A stretch of DNA of 6,981 bases from JAAAOZ01 sp964496595 (GTDB taxonomy: Bacteria > Chloroflexota > Anaerolineae > B4-G1 > SLSP01), in contig CAZCAI010000206.1 in NCBI GenBank assembly GCA_964496595.1, positions 1 through 6,981 of the forward strand, written 5' to 3'. The notes below the pieces were generated by a model. It was not told where the DNA came from. It was given only the letters and a program-made list of their open reading frames with translations, and did no database searches. This document shows, one piece after another, positions 1 to 6,809 of this stretch; within the stretch, counting starts at the first letter, position 1; each line of letters opens with the position of its first letter. A program made the translations under genes and the position numbers.

Positions 1-1
1 A

Positions 2-106
2 ACGACGCAAAAAAGGTCTGTAATCCCCACAAACACGCAATTCTTGGCTGCTTTCAGGGCTACTGAGGAGATTGCCCGGCAAAATCCAAAAGACCCATTT
101 TCTTAA
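2..106 (+). CDS. 3' end of an unidentified upstream gene (partial, 34 residues visible)
   Basis: The reading frame starting at base 2 is open from the left edge to a TAA at 104-106. It ends in a peptide that looks like real protein: a short stretch around VIPTNTQF, an amphipathic helix (AAFRATEEIARQ), then a polar tail NPKDPFS. The other two forward frames close earlier, at base 23 and base 66, the latter with a less protein-like peptide. The stop lies 28 bp before the ATG of the TPR gene, and I see no terminator or convincing promoter between them, which fits an operon. The family cannot be recognised from 34 residues. It could also be chance open sequence, because the window cuts off the rest; confidence is therefore moderate. 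Confidence 0.5.
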   Translation, partial: TTQKRSVIPTNTQFLAAFRATEEIARQNPKDPFS

Positions 107-123
107 GTATACAAAATGATCGC

Positions 124-129
124 AGGAGG
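124..129 (+). promoter_or_regulatory. Ribosome binding site of the TPR gene
   Basis: A full AGGAGG lies five bases before the ATG at 135. A competing ATG at 131 sits only one base after the Shine-Dalgarno sequence and would give a 7-codon peptide ending at a TAG, so 135 is the better start. Confidence 0.8.
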
Positions 130-134
130 TATGG

Positions 135-926
135 ATGAACAAACGACTTATTAGTGTAGGCGTGGTTTTGATCCTGGTGATTGGTTTGGGAGCGGGCATT
201 ATCTTCTCCTTGCGCTCGCCGCAGCCAGCCGAGGTGGATCTGGAAGAGGCCCGTCCGCTTTTGGATGCCGGTAGATACGAGGAGGCGCGCGAGCAATTGA
301 AGCAATTCGTCGCGGCCAATCCTCAACATGCAGAAGCTCATTTTCTACTGGGCTTGGCGCATTTCAATTTAGAGGAGTACGGGCCTGCTGAGGAGGCATT
401 CCGCCGTTCTCTGGACCTCGATGTGGATCGAGCGGCGGCGGTGCATCATAACCTGGGGGCGCTGGCCTATCAGACCGGCGAAATCGAGACGGCGATTGAA
501 GAATTCCAGGCGGCGCTGGAGATCGATCCCGACGACTCGGACTCTCACTATCAACTGGGCGCGTCCTATCTGGTGCAAGCCTTGCCCTCTGATCAGATGT
601 CGCCGCCGGACGAGGCTTCTTTGAAGAAGGCCGAGGCGCAGTTCGAGCACGCTTTGGAGTTGAAGCCCAATAAGCCGGAAGCGTTGGTGGGCCTTTCAAA
701 CGTCTACATGTTACAGAATCGACTAGATGAGGCTATCTCGCTATTGGAGACGGCGCTGGAACAAAATCCCCAGATGCGCGAGGCGCTATTTGCTCTGGGG
801 CGCGCCTACGCCGCCGCCGGGCAGCTTGAGAAATCCAAGGAGACCCTGCAGCGTTTCTTAGCAACGGATCCGCCAGCGGTATGGGCGCAGCAGGCAGAGG
901 AGTTGCTGAGTCAATTGGACGAGTAG
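135..926 (+). CDS. Membrane-anchored tetratricopeptide repeat (TPR) protein
   Basis: 263 aa. Residues about 5-26 form one hydrophobic segment (ISVGVVLILVIGLGAGIIF) preceded by MNKR. There is no lipobox cysteine and no clear signal peptidase site, so it is likely an N-terminal anchor with the rest outside the cytoplasmic membrane. Six TPR units follow at roughly 33-64, 66-99, 101-134, 135-178, 180-213 and 214-247, with a capping helix at 248-263. The TPR signature residues are visible: the G/A-x-x-x-Y/F pattern in helix A, A in helix B and the closing P (for example LGALAYQTGEIETAIEEFQAALEIDP). The fourth unit carries an insert of about ten polar residues (PSDQMSPPDEAS) between its helices. 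TPR proteins of this kind act as protein-interaction scaffolds; no catalytic residues are seen. AGGAGG precedes the ATG, and the gene probably continues a transcript from the gene at 2-106. The partner is unknown. The TPR call is firm; any specific role is not. Confidence 0.93.
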   Translation: MNKRLISVGVVLILVIGLGAGIIFSLRSPQPAEVDLEEARPLLDAGRYEEAREQLKQFVAANPQHAEAHFLLGLAHFNLEEYGPAEEAFRRSLDLDVDRAAAVHHNLGALAYQTGEIETAIEEFQAALEIDPDDSDSHYQLGASYLVQALPSDQMSPPDEASLKKAEAQFEHALELKPNKPEALVGLSNVYMLQNRLDEAISLLETALEQNPQMREALFALGRAYAAAGQLEKSKETLQRFLATDPPAVWAQQAEELLSQLDE

Positions 927-969
927 CTTGTGCTACGTGATAAAAATGATGAAGGGGGTGTAATATTGC

Positions 970-998
970 TTGCTCTCTTTGGTGCTATATGGTAGAAT
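970..998 (+). promoter_or_regulatory. Extended -10 sigma-70-type promoter for the giant surface protein gene
   Basis: The -10 element TAGAAT (993-998) matches five of six consensus bases and is preceded by TGG, giving a full TGn extended -10. Exactly 17 bp upstream is TTGCTC (970-975), a weak -35 matching three of six. Transcription would start near 1005, giving a leader of about 170 nt. An extended -10 commonly makes up for a poor -35. It is the best promoter candidate in the 249-bp gap and implies that the large gene is transcribed separately from the TPR gene. Confidence 0.6.
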
Positions 999-1004
999 GT
1001 TTTT

Positions 1005-1175
1005 GGCATCAAATGTGATAAGTATATGTTGCGCGTATGTTTGTGCCGGTGACGGCTTTTCTTCTGCGGAATCCGCGCTGGATGAAAAATTTGGGCCGTT
1101 ATCCCCCTGTCCTTGTTCTTACAGCGTGTAAGTTGATTGTTTTTCTAAAAAATTAAGCTTTCAGGAGGGAAGAGA
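1005..1175 (+). other. Long 5' leader of the surface protein gene with small hairpins
   Basis: The predicted leader holds three short stems. GCCG/CGGC closes a GTGA tetraloop at 1045-1056 and is followed by TTTT. GCGG/CCGC lies at 1066-1076. CTTACA/TGTAAG closes a GCG loop at 1118-1132 and is followed by a T-rich run to 1144. The first and last resemble weak intrinsic terminators or attenuators, but the stems are only 4-6 bp. I do not recognise any riboswitch class. A 39-codon open frame (1037-1156) also lies here but has no ribosome binding site. Confidence 0.35.
1163..1168 (+). promoter_or_regulatory. Ribosome binding site of the surface protein gene
   Basis: AGGAGG lies seven bases before the ATG at 1176, an ideal distance. 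Two ATG codons are adjacent (1176 and 1179); the first has the better spacing, and either choice changes the protein by only one residue. Confidence 0.85.
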
Positions 1176-1304
1176 ATGATGTTGAATCACAGAACCTTGT
1201 GGCATGTTGACCCTTTCAAGCGGGGCGTGCTCCTCGCAGTGGCGTTGGCCCTGTCCGCGCTGATGTTGGCGCTGGTCGGGATGAGTTTGCCGACTCAGGC
1301 CGCG
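1176..1304 (+). other. Signal peptide of the surface protein
   Basis: Residues 1-43: a basic start containing R6, H10, K15 and R16, a hydrophobic core at about 17-35 (GVLLAVALALSALMLALVG), then SLPTQAAP. Cleavage is predicted after A42 or A43 (TQA/A or QAA/P). The n-region is long for a Sec signal but ordinary for large surface proteins. No twin-arginine motif or lipobox cysteine is present. Confidence 0.85.
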
Positions 1305-4300
1305 CCGTTAGCTCGGGCTAACACCGGCTTCGAAATTACGCCTCCAGACGGCTCGCTTGTTGAGCCTGGAGATTTGATCACCTATGTGTTTGAAACTAGC
1401 GAAACCGGCACGTATGATGGTATTTACCGGTTCGATTTAGCCCCTGGTCTATCAATACAGACCGTAGATCCAGTGACAGATTCCCAGGGCAGTGATGTTC
1501 AAAGTGGACTGGTTTTAACTTGGACGACGACCGGTATCACTGGTACACGCTATTTCACCGTTGTCGCGCAAGTTCCAATGCCGCCAGAAATATTAGGGCA
1601 AGAGTTTGAAACTACAGCTTACTTTGAATCTAATGCAGCTAGGTTCAATATGAGTGAAGAAAGCGCTGTACATCGCCTTTATCCTGCCATTACTACTTCC
1701 AGTATGACGGAGATCAGCGCCACGTTGAACAGCTTGCACGAGGCTGTCGCCGGAGAAATCGTGACCACCACGGTCACTTACACCATCCCGGCCGGCACGA
1801 CTGCCTACAGCCTTACCCCTCGCATTCAACTTGATGAAGGATTGCGCCCCTACGCTGCTGATCCGATGTGGGATGAGCTTTTGACGGATACCTTCGACTC
1901 AGTGGCCGGGATAGGTACGAATCCGATCTACGAACTGCGCTATGGCGCGCCCTTTACGGTTGAGAACGAGGCCACTGATATCGGTAAAACCTATACGATT
2001 TATGCCCGCGCGGTACCTACGCTGACAAACGGTAATTTGATTAACAATGGCAGTGATCTGATAGTCCGCCCCATCATGCGCTGGACACCCGAATCGACCG
2101 GCACGATTGATGAAGGTGGTAATGCACCCTATTTGGCCGTGAATGAAGTGGCTGATCTAACCTTTCTCCGACCCGATGTGCGCTCCAATATCAGCTTGAA
2201 GACAACGACCCTGTTGGGCGGCGGCGACGAAGCCGTCTTCGAGATCATTAGCACCAATGCGCAGGATTACGCCACCGCCTATGATGGTGTGTTGACCTTC
2301 ACCTTGGCCTCCGGTATGGGCGTAGTCGATGCGTCCGGCGCCGGTAATTACACATCAGGCGGCGAGGTGGTTACCTGGACATTGCCGGCGTTGGCTGCTC
2401 AAGACGTCTTCACCTCCTACGTCACGGCTACGCTACCCAGCCCGATTGATATTGGCGTCTCCTATCCTGTGACGGCGCAGGTCTATCAGGAAAGCCTCCC
2501 TGGGGACGTGCAATGGGAAGGCGTTTACACCACCAGTAGTGAAGAGCCGGAAGCCAACCCGAGGGTCTTCGCCTTCGCCCCCGGCCTGGCCCACGCCAAG
2601 CAGGTGAGCGCCGACACCGTGGAGGTCGGCGATGTGCTCACCTACACGATTACGCTCACTGTGGCCCGGAATGCCGAGTTACCCAGCCCGCGCTACACCG
2701 ACACCTTGCCCCTTGGCTTCCACCTGGCCGGCCCCGTGGTCGCCAGCGGCGCCGACATCACTGTGACGAGCTACATCACCGCCGCCGGCCCAGAGACCGA
2801 GATCGACGATGAAGGCTTCTTCATTCCAGAGGAGATCATCTGGGAGATGGAGAACCCCGGCGCCAATGCGGATCCTCGAGTCGTGACGATTCAGTATCAC
2901 GTCATCAACACCGGCTTCGATTATGCTGGGGAGGCGGTCTATGTCGATAACTTAAATTTGAAGGACACGATAGAACTGCGTAACGCAGCGGTCCTGACGT
3001 GGGAACCGACTGACCCCGACGCGGTGAATCGAGCGGATCCCATCGAGACGCTGGTGACCCTTACCCAGCCCGCCTATAATAATATCTACGCCGAACGAAC
3101 CGACGGTAATCCAGATATCCCCCTTGAGCCAGGCTTTACGGGGAGATTTAAACTTTACTTCGAGACGGACGACACGGTTCCGGCGTATGATGTCCAACTC
3201 TGTGATCAGTTGCCAGACGGCATATCGTTTGGCGGCAATTACAATGATAACATCTCAGATGTGTGTCCGGATGCTGAATTACTCTCTGGGCCAATTCTCG
3301 ATCAAACTGGCGAGGTTTGCTGGCTTGTCGACAAGCACTGCGCGAATACGGAGTACGAGATCGAGTATACGTTTAAGACCTCTGAGGATGCGACGCCGGG
3401 GTACAATCTCTACAACGCGCCCTTTGTAAAATTTTACACCAACAAGCCTGGGCCCGTCGCGGGCGAGCGGAACTACGGACAATTCCCCGAGGCGTTCCCT
3501 GTGGTGGATGAGGTAGCGTATGTCATCGTCCGGGGCCTGAAGATGGTCAAGACGCCCTCCACCCCGGCGGGCGAGATGATCGATCCGGGAGAGTATCTCA
3601 CCTACACGATTCGCTACACCAATACCCGTGTTTCCTCGGTTGCGTATGCCAATCCGGTCATCACCGATACCTATGACAGCCACTTGATTTACGTGAGTGC
3701 GGACGTTACGCCCACGATTGAGGACACGGCCAACCGTCAACTGGTGTGGAGCGAGTTGGAAGATCTGGGCCAAGGCGAGAGCGGCGAAATTGTCATGCGG
3801 ATGCAAGTCGCGCCGACTGTGCTGTATGGCACGACCAAAGTGCGCAACCACTTGGCCTGGGACAGTGACGAGACCATCCCCTTCGAGCGCTACTTCGATA
3901 CCGAGGTCAGCGTGGCCCACCTCAATATGCGAGTTGAAGCGGATCAGGAAACCACTGCGGTGAGTGAGGAGATCGACTACACCGTCACCTACTCCAACAC
4001 CGGCACGGCGACTAAAGACGTGACCATCACCTTGGATTACAGCCCTTACGTGGCCTATGTAAGTGATGGCGGCGATGCCGACTTAGTAGTGGGTACGGAT
4101 AACGTCTTTACCGAGGCTGGGGTGCAGAACAATGGCAATGAGAGCGAGTTGGAGGTCAAAGTTCTTGTCACCGACACGCTCCCGTATGATGTTGATGCTA
4201 TCCCCCTCGTCGTCACTATTGAAAGCCTCGGTGCGGAACCCCAAGTTCGGCATCTGAGCATCCCGATCGAGCGCCCCGTGTTTGAGTTCGTGAAAGAGAA

Positions 4301-6710
4301 GGTAGGTTCGCCCTCCGCGCCCCCGGTTGGCGAAATTATGGAGTATAGGTTCTACATCACCAATACAGGTAGTTTAAAAGCCGATAATTTGATTGTCACC
4401 GACACCCTTGCTGAGGGTACATCCTACCGTGCGAGTCCGGGTTGGAGTTACTATACTGATCCCGAGCCACATGCTGTTTATGACTCCATCCTAGAGTTAG
4501 ACATCAATCAGAGCATCAGCTTTACCTTGCAGGTTGATGTGGATGCAACCCAAACCTTCTATGAGAACACTGCGCAACTCTCCAGTGACCAGACCGGCGT
4601 CCAGTATACGTCAAAGCGTGTATGGCAGGCCAGTATTGCCACGTGGTTGTCGGCAGACCCAGTACCTGCTTTCCCCGGTCGCGTCTTCACCTACACCGTG
4701 GACTTCAGGAATGACGCTGGTAAAGGTGTAGAACAGACCGTCATTACAATGGATTTACCCCCTGATTTTGATTTTGTCACTACTGATGCCTCAGAATCTG
4801 CTCAGGATGCGTGTGGTGTTTCAGATGGTGACGATATTGATTGGGCCTTTAATCCGGACACAGGTGTGTGGAGTTGTTCAAACTTACGTGAAGGATACAC
4901 GGGCAGCTTACTGGTTCATGGTACCGTACCAGAGGAATCTGAAGGCAATATCTGGAAACTGGAGGTAGAGAGTGGTAGTGCTGATCCCGGAATGGACATC
5001 CCCGATCGTCCGGCGGAGAACAGCCCGCTGCTCACGCGCGTCGCGCGCCCGCATCTGAGCCTGGATAAGGTAGTCGATCCTGCGACGCCAGCCGCCGTCG
5101 GCGATTACCTCACCTACACCTTGACCTACAGCAACACCGGCACCGATCCTGCCTATGATGTGGTGATTAAGGATTACCTGGATGAAGACCTCGCTTTTGT
5201 GACAGGCAGCAGCGATATATCGTATACAGAGGGCAGTCATGTTGTGGCATGGATGATTCCCGAGGTGCCTACTGACACAACGGACACTGTGTGGTTCAAA
5301 GCACGGGTCAAACAGATTGGTGATGGTCAGGCCGTCAATGATGGCTACACTATTGAATCTGAGCGATTGTCGACGGCCGACACCACCAGCGGCGCTGCCG
5401 TGATGGTGGATATTCTCGCCCCAGAGCTAACTTTGACCAAGGCGGCTGATCCGCTATCGATTAATTCTACGGGTGATCCTATTACTTTCACCGTCAGTTA
5501 TACCAATACGGGCGGCGGTATGTTGACCAATGTCGTAATCACGGATGCGTTGTCAGATTATGTAGGCTACGCTGATTCTTCAGGCTGTTCCCATGAAGGA
5601 GGGGTACCGGGTGGGTTAGTCACATGCAACATCGGCGATCTCCAGCAAGGAGAAGCGGGATCTGTCTGGTTCCGTGTTTCAGTTGTCAATGCATCGGCCC
5701 CGGAGATCTCCAATCAGGCCTTCGGTTATAGTAATCAGACTGATATTACATCGAGTAACATAGTCAAGGTCTCGACGCCTTCAACGTGCTATCCGCCTAC
5801 AGGTTTGAAGTTCACCTATGAGCCAGACCCGGCCCAAGCTGGGGTAGTTATGACATTTACCGCGTCCATCGAGAGTGGAGATACATCAGTTGAGTATACA
5901 TGGGACTTTGACGGCGATGAAGCCACCGGTCAAGTTGTCGTTTACACCTTCCCAGTCAGTGGTACTTACCCCGTCAAAGTGATCGCCGATAATAATTGTG
6001 GCGATCCGGTAGAGTATACCGAAGACATCGTCGTCCCCGGCGCCCCGGAGATGCAACTTACCCCGGAGACCCTTGAAGCCACAACCACAGTCGGGGCGGT
6101 AGAATTTGCCGCGCCGGTGACCATCAGCAACACCGGGACCGCCGATCTCTCGTGGACGGCCTCGATCACGTGGATGGCCAGCTACACCGGCGAGTTATTC
6201 GCCATCGAGCCGACCAGCGGCACGGTAACCCCCGGCAGCGCGGACATCCTCACCGTGACGGTCGTGCCCACTGATCTGGTGGTCGGTACCTACACCGGTA
6301 CGCTTACCATCAATGACGAAGAGCTGTCCATCACCCTCGAGGTACAATCTGAAGGTACGCCGCAGATCGCCGTCACTCCCACCTCCTTGACCCACAGCGC
6401 CCAGGAAGGCGACACCGCTGTCCTCACCCGCACCCTCACCATCGCCAACGAGGGCAACGTAGCGTTGACCTGGAATGTCACGATCACGCCGACGGCTGCC
6501 TGGTTGAGCGTAGATCCCGCCAGCGGCAGCACCGTTGCAGGGGGACAATCCTCACTGATCGTCTCCTTCGATCCTGATGGCTTGGACGCTAACACCTACA
6601 CCTCCAACCTCTCCATCACCAGCAACGCCGAGGACGTCCTCGTCCCCGTCACCTTCGATATCACCAAATTCGAAATCTTCTTGCCCCTCGTGCTCAAGCT
6701 ACAACCCTAG
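1176..6710 (+). CDS. Giant secreted surface protein: DUF11-like repeat array, PKD domain, two BACON-like domains, LPLVLK tail
   Basis: 1844 aa, intact. Residues 1-43 are a signal peptide. About eleven beta-sandwich units follow, starting near residues 45, 176, 334, 470, 633, 783, 914, 1034, 1152, 1292 and 1416. The later ones show the DUF11 (TIGR01451-type) pattern clearly: a lead strand like LxLxKxxDP, then G-[DE]-x-[LI]-T-Y-T-[IVL]-x-Y-x-N-T-G, then V-x-[IV]-x-D-x-L (best at residues 805, 931, 1052, 1309 and 1433). The first five are divergent. A PKD domain covers about 1538-1622 and two BACON-like domains cover 1623-1832. The protein ends in a 13-residue hydrophobic tail with no LPXTG and no anchor helix. 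All ten cysteines occur in even sets within single domains, as expected for disulphides outside the cell. It is rich in Thr, Asp and Glu. Such architectures are structural: adhesins, stalks, or sheath or envelope proteins. No enzyme domain is seen. It has its own promoter and terminator, so it is monocistronic. Confidence 0.92.
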   Translation: MMLNHRTLWHVDPFKRGVLLAVALALSALMLALVGMSLPTQAAPLARANTGFEITPPDGSLVEPGDLITYVFETSETGTYDGIYRFDLAPGLSIQTVDPVTDSQGSDVQSGLVLTWTTTGITGTRYFTVVAQVPMPPEILGQEFETTAYFESNAARFNMSEESAVHRLYPAITTSSMTEISATLNSLHEAVAGEIVTTTVTYTIPAGTTAYSLTPRIQLDEGLRPYAADPMWDELLTDTFDSVAGIGTNPIYELRYGAPFTVENEATDIGKTYTIYARAVPTLTNGNLINNGSDLIVRPIMRWTPESTGTIDEGGNAPYLAVNEVADLTFLRPDVRSNISLKTTTLLGGGDEAVFEIISTNAQDYATAYDGVLTFTLASGMGVVDASGAGNYTSGGEVVTWTLPALAAQDVFTSYVTATLPSPIDIGVSYPVTAQVYQESLPGDVQWEGVYTTSSEEPEANPRVFAFAPGLAHAKQVSADTVEVGDVLTYTITLTVARNAELPSPRYTDTLPLGFHLAGPVVASGADITVTSYITAAGPETEIDDEGFFIPEEIIWEMENPGANADPRVVTIQYHVINTGFDYAGEAVYVDNLNLKDTIELRNAAVLTWEPTDPDAVNRADPIETLVTLTQPAYNNIYAERTDGNPDIPLEPGFTGRFKLYFETDDTVPAYDVQLCDQLPDGISFGGNYNDNISDVCPDAELLSGPILDQTGEVCWLVDKHCANTEYEIEYTFKTSEDATPGYNLYNAPFVKFYTNKPGPVAGERNYGQFPEAFPVVDEVAYVIVRGLKMVKTPSTPAGEMIDPGEYLTYTIRYTNTRVSSVAYANPVITDTYDSHLIYVSADVTPTIEDTANRQLVWSELEDLGQGESGEIVMRMQVAPTVLYGTTKVRNHLAWDSDETIPFERYFDTEVSVAHLNMRVEADQETTAVSEEIDYTVTYSNTGTATKDVTITLDYSPYVAYVSDGGDADLVVGTDNVFTEAGVQNNGNESELEVKVLVTDTLPYDVDAIPLVVTIESLGAEPQVRHLSIPIERPVFEFVKEKVGSPSAPPVGEIMEYRFYITNTGSLKADNLIVTDTLAEGTSYRASPGWSYYTDPEPHAVYDSILELDINQSISFTLQVDVDATQTFYENTAQLSSDQTGVQYTSKRVWQASIATWLSADPVPAFPGRVFTYTVDFRNDAGKGVEQTVITMDLPPDFDFVTTDASESAQDACGVSDGDDIDWAFNPDTGVWSCSNLREGYTGSLLVHGTVPEESEGNIWKLEVESGSADPGMDIPDRPAENSPLLTRVARPHLSLDKVVDPATPAAVGDYLTYTLTYSNTGTDPAYDVVIKDYLDEDLAFVTGSSDISYTEGSHVVAWMIPEVPTDTTDTVWFKARVKQIGDGQAVNDGYTIESERLSTADTTSGAAVMVDILAPELTLTKAADPLSINSTGDPITFTVSYTNTGGGMLTNVVITDALSDYVGYADSSGCSHEGGVPGGLVTCNIGDLQQGEAGSVWFRVSVVNASAPEISNQAFGYSNQTDITSSNIVKVSTPSTCYPPTGLKFTYEPDPAQAGVVMTFTASIESGDTSVEYTWDFDGDEATGQVVVYTFPVSGTYPVKVIADNNCGDPVEYTEDIVVPGAPEMQLTPETLEATTTVGAVEFAAPVTISNTGTADLSWTASITWMASYTGELFAIEPTSGTVTPGSADILTVTVVPTDLVVGTYTGTLTINDEELSITLEVQSEGTPQIAVTPTSLTHSAQEGDTAVLTRTLTIANEGNVALTWNVTITPTAAWLSVDPASGSTVAGGQSSLIVSFDPDGLDANTYTSNLSITSNAEDVLVPVTFDITKFEIFLPLVLKLQP
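5787..6041 (+). other. PKD domain within the surface protein
   Basis: Residues about 1538-1622. The PKD hallmark is seen as YTWDFDGD (W1576 to D1581), followed by a strand ending VVYTFPVSGTYPVKVIADN, the equivalent of the usual H-x-Y-x-x-x-G-x-Y-x-V-x-L. PKD domains are immunoglobulin-like spacer or binding modules of extracellular proteins. C1538 and C1608 are the only cysteines here and could pair. Confidence 0.8.
6042..6668 (+). other. Two tandem BACON-like beta-sandwich domains
   Basis: Residues about 1623-1726 and 1727-1831. Both follow the BACON_2-like plan: an opening P-x-[IM]-x-[LV]-T-P-x-[TS]-L strand, a central T-[IV]-x-N-x-G-x-x-x-L-[ST]-W strand, a P-[TA]-S-G-[TS] turn, and a closing [LV]-x-x-x-T-Y-T-[GS]-[TN]-L-[TS]-I strand. 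The second also has the typical AAWLSVDPASGS segment; the first is more divergent there (ELFAIEPTSGTV). BACON domains are often linked to carbohydrate or mucin binding, but in multi-domain surface proteins they may be simple spacers. ASH/MSP-type immunoglobulin folds are an alternative label. Confidence 0.7.
6669..6707 (+). other. C-terminal hydrophobic tail (IFLPLVLK), possible Chloroflexota surface signal
   Basis: Residues 1832-1844 read FEIFLPLVLKLQP. The core, aromatic-LPLV-hydrophobic-basic, resembles the [IV]-[YF]-LPLV-[LMV]-[KR] ending I know from many predicted exported proteins of Anaerolineae and related Chloroflexota. The tail is too short to cross a membrane and lacks a sortase motif. 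A sorting or anchoring role is inference; it may equally be the last strand of the final domain. Confidence 0.55.
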
Positions 6711-6736
6711 TCCGTAGTCCGCGCAGCAACAGCAAA

Positions 6737-6773
6737 AACAAGGCTGGGAGGGGTTACCCCTCCCAGCCTTGTT
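6737..6773 (+). terminator. Strong intrinsic terminator, probably bidirectional
   Basis: A perfect 17-bp stem (left arm 6737-6753, right arm 6757-6773) closes a TTA loop, starting 26 bp after the stop codon of the surface protein gene. On the + strand the stem runs into TTGTTCTATCT, a modest U tract. On the - strand the complement of CAAAAAC gives GTTTTTG straight after the GC-rich part, a better U tract. It can therefore end transcription from either side. Confidence 0.85.
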
Positions 6774-6809
6774 CTATCTCGGTGAACATGCCGTATTGCG
6801 TGACGGTTT

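Noticed and set aside
72..113. Promoter for the TPR gene (TATACA at 108-113)
   Set aside because: No -35 at an acceptable distance; the nearest TTGCCC is 30 bp away. Co-transcription with the upstream gene is more likely.
364..699. Overlapping - strand frames opposite the TPR gene
   Set aside because: They are low-complexity Pro/Arg-rich translations of the complement of clear TPR codons, with no recognisable domain.
1037..1156. 39-codon frame in the leader as a real small gene
   Set aside because: No Shine-Dalgarno sequence precedes its ATG and it begins only about 30 nt after the predicted transcription start. Kept only as a low-interest observation.
3279..3920. 213-codon open frame on the - strand
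   Set aside because: It lies wholly inside the intact, domain-rich + strand gene; its Arg/His/Val/Gly-rich content is what the complement of Asp/Thr/Pro-rich codons gives. No ribosome binding site or domain is seen.
6669..6710. Sortase (LPXTG) or PEP-CTERM anchor
   Set aside because: LPLVL lacks the T-G positions, and there is no following transmembrane helix with a basic tail.
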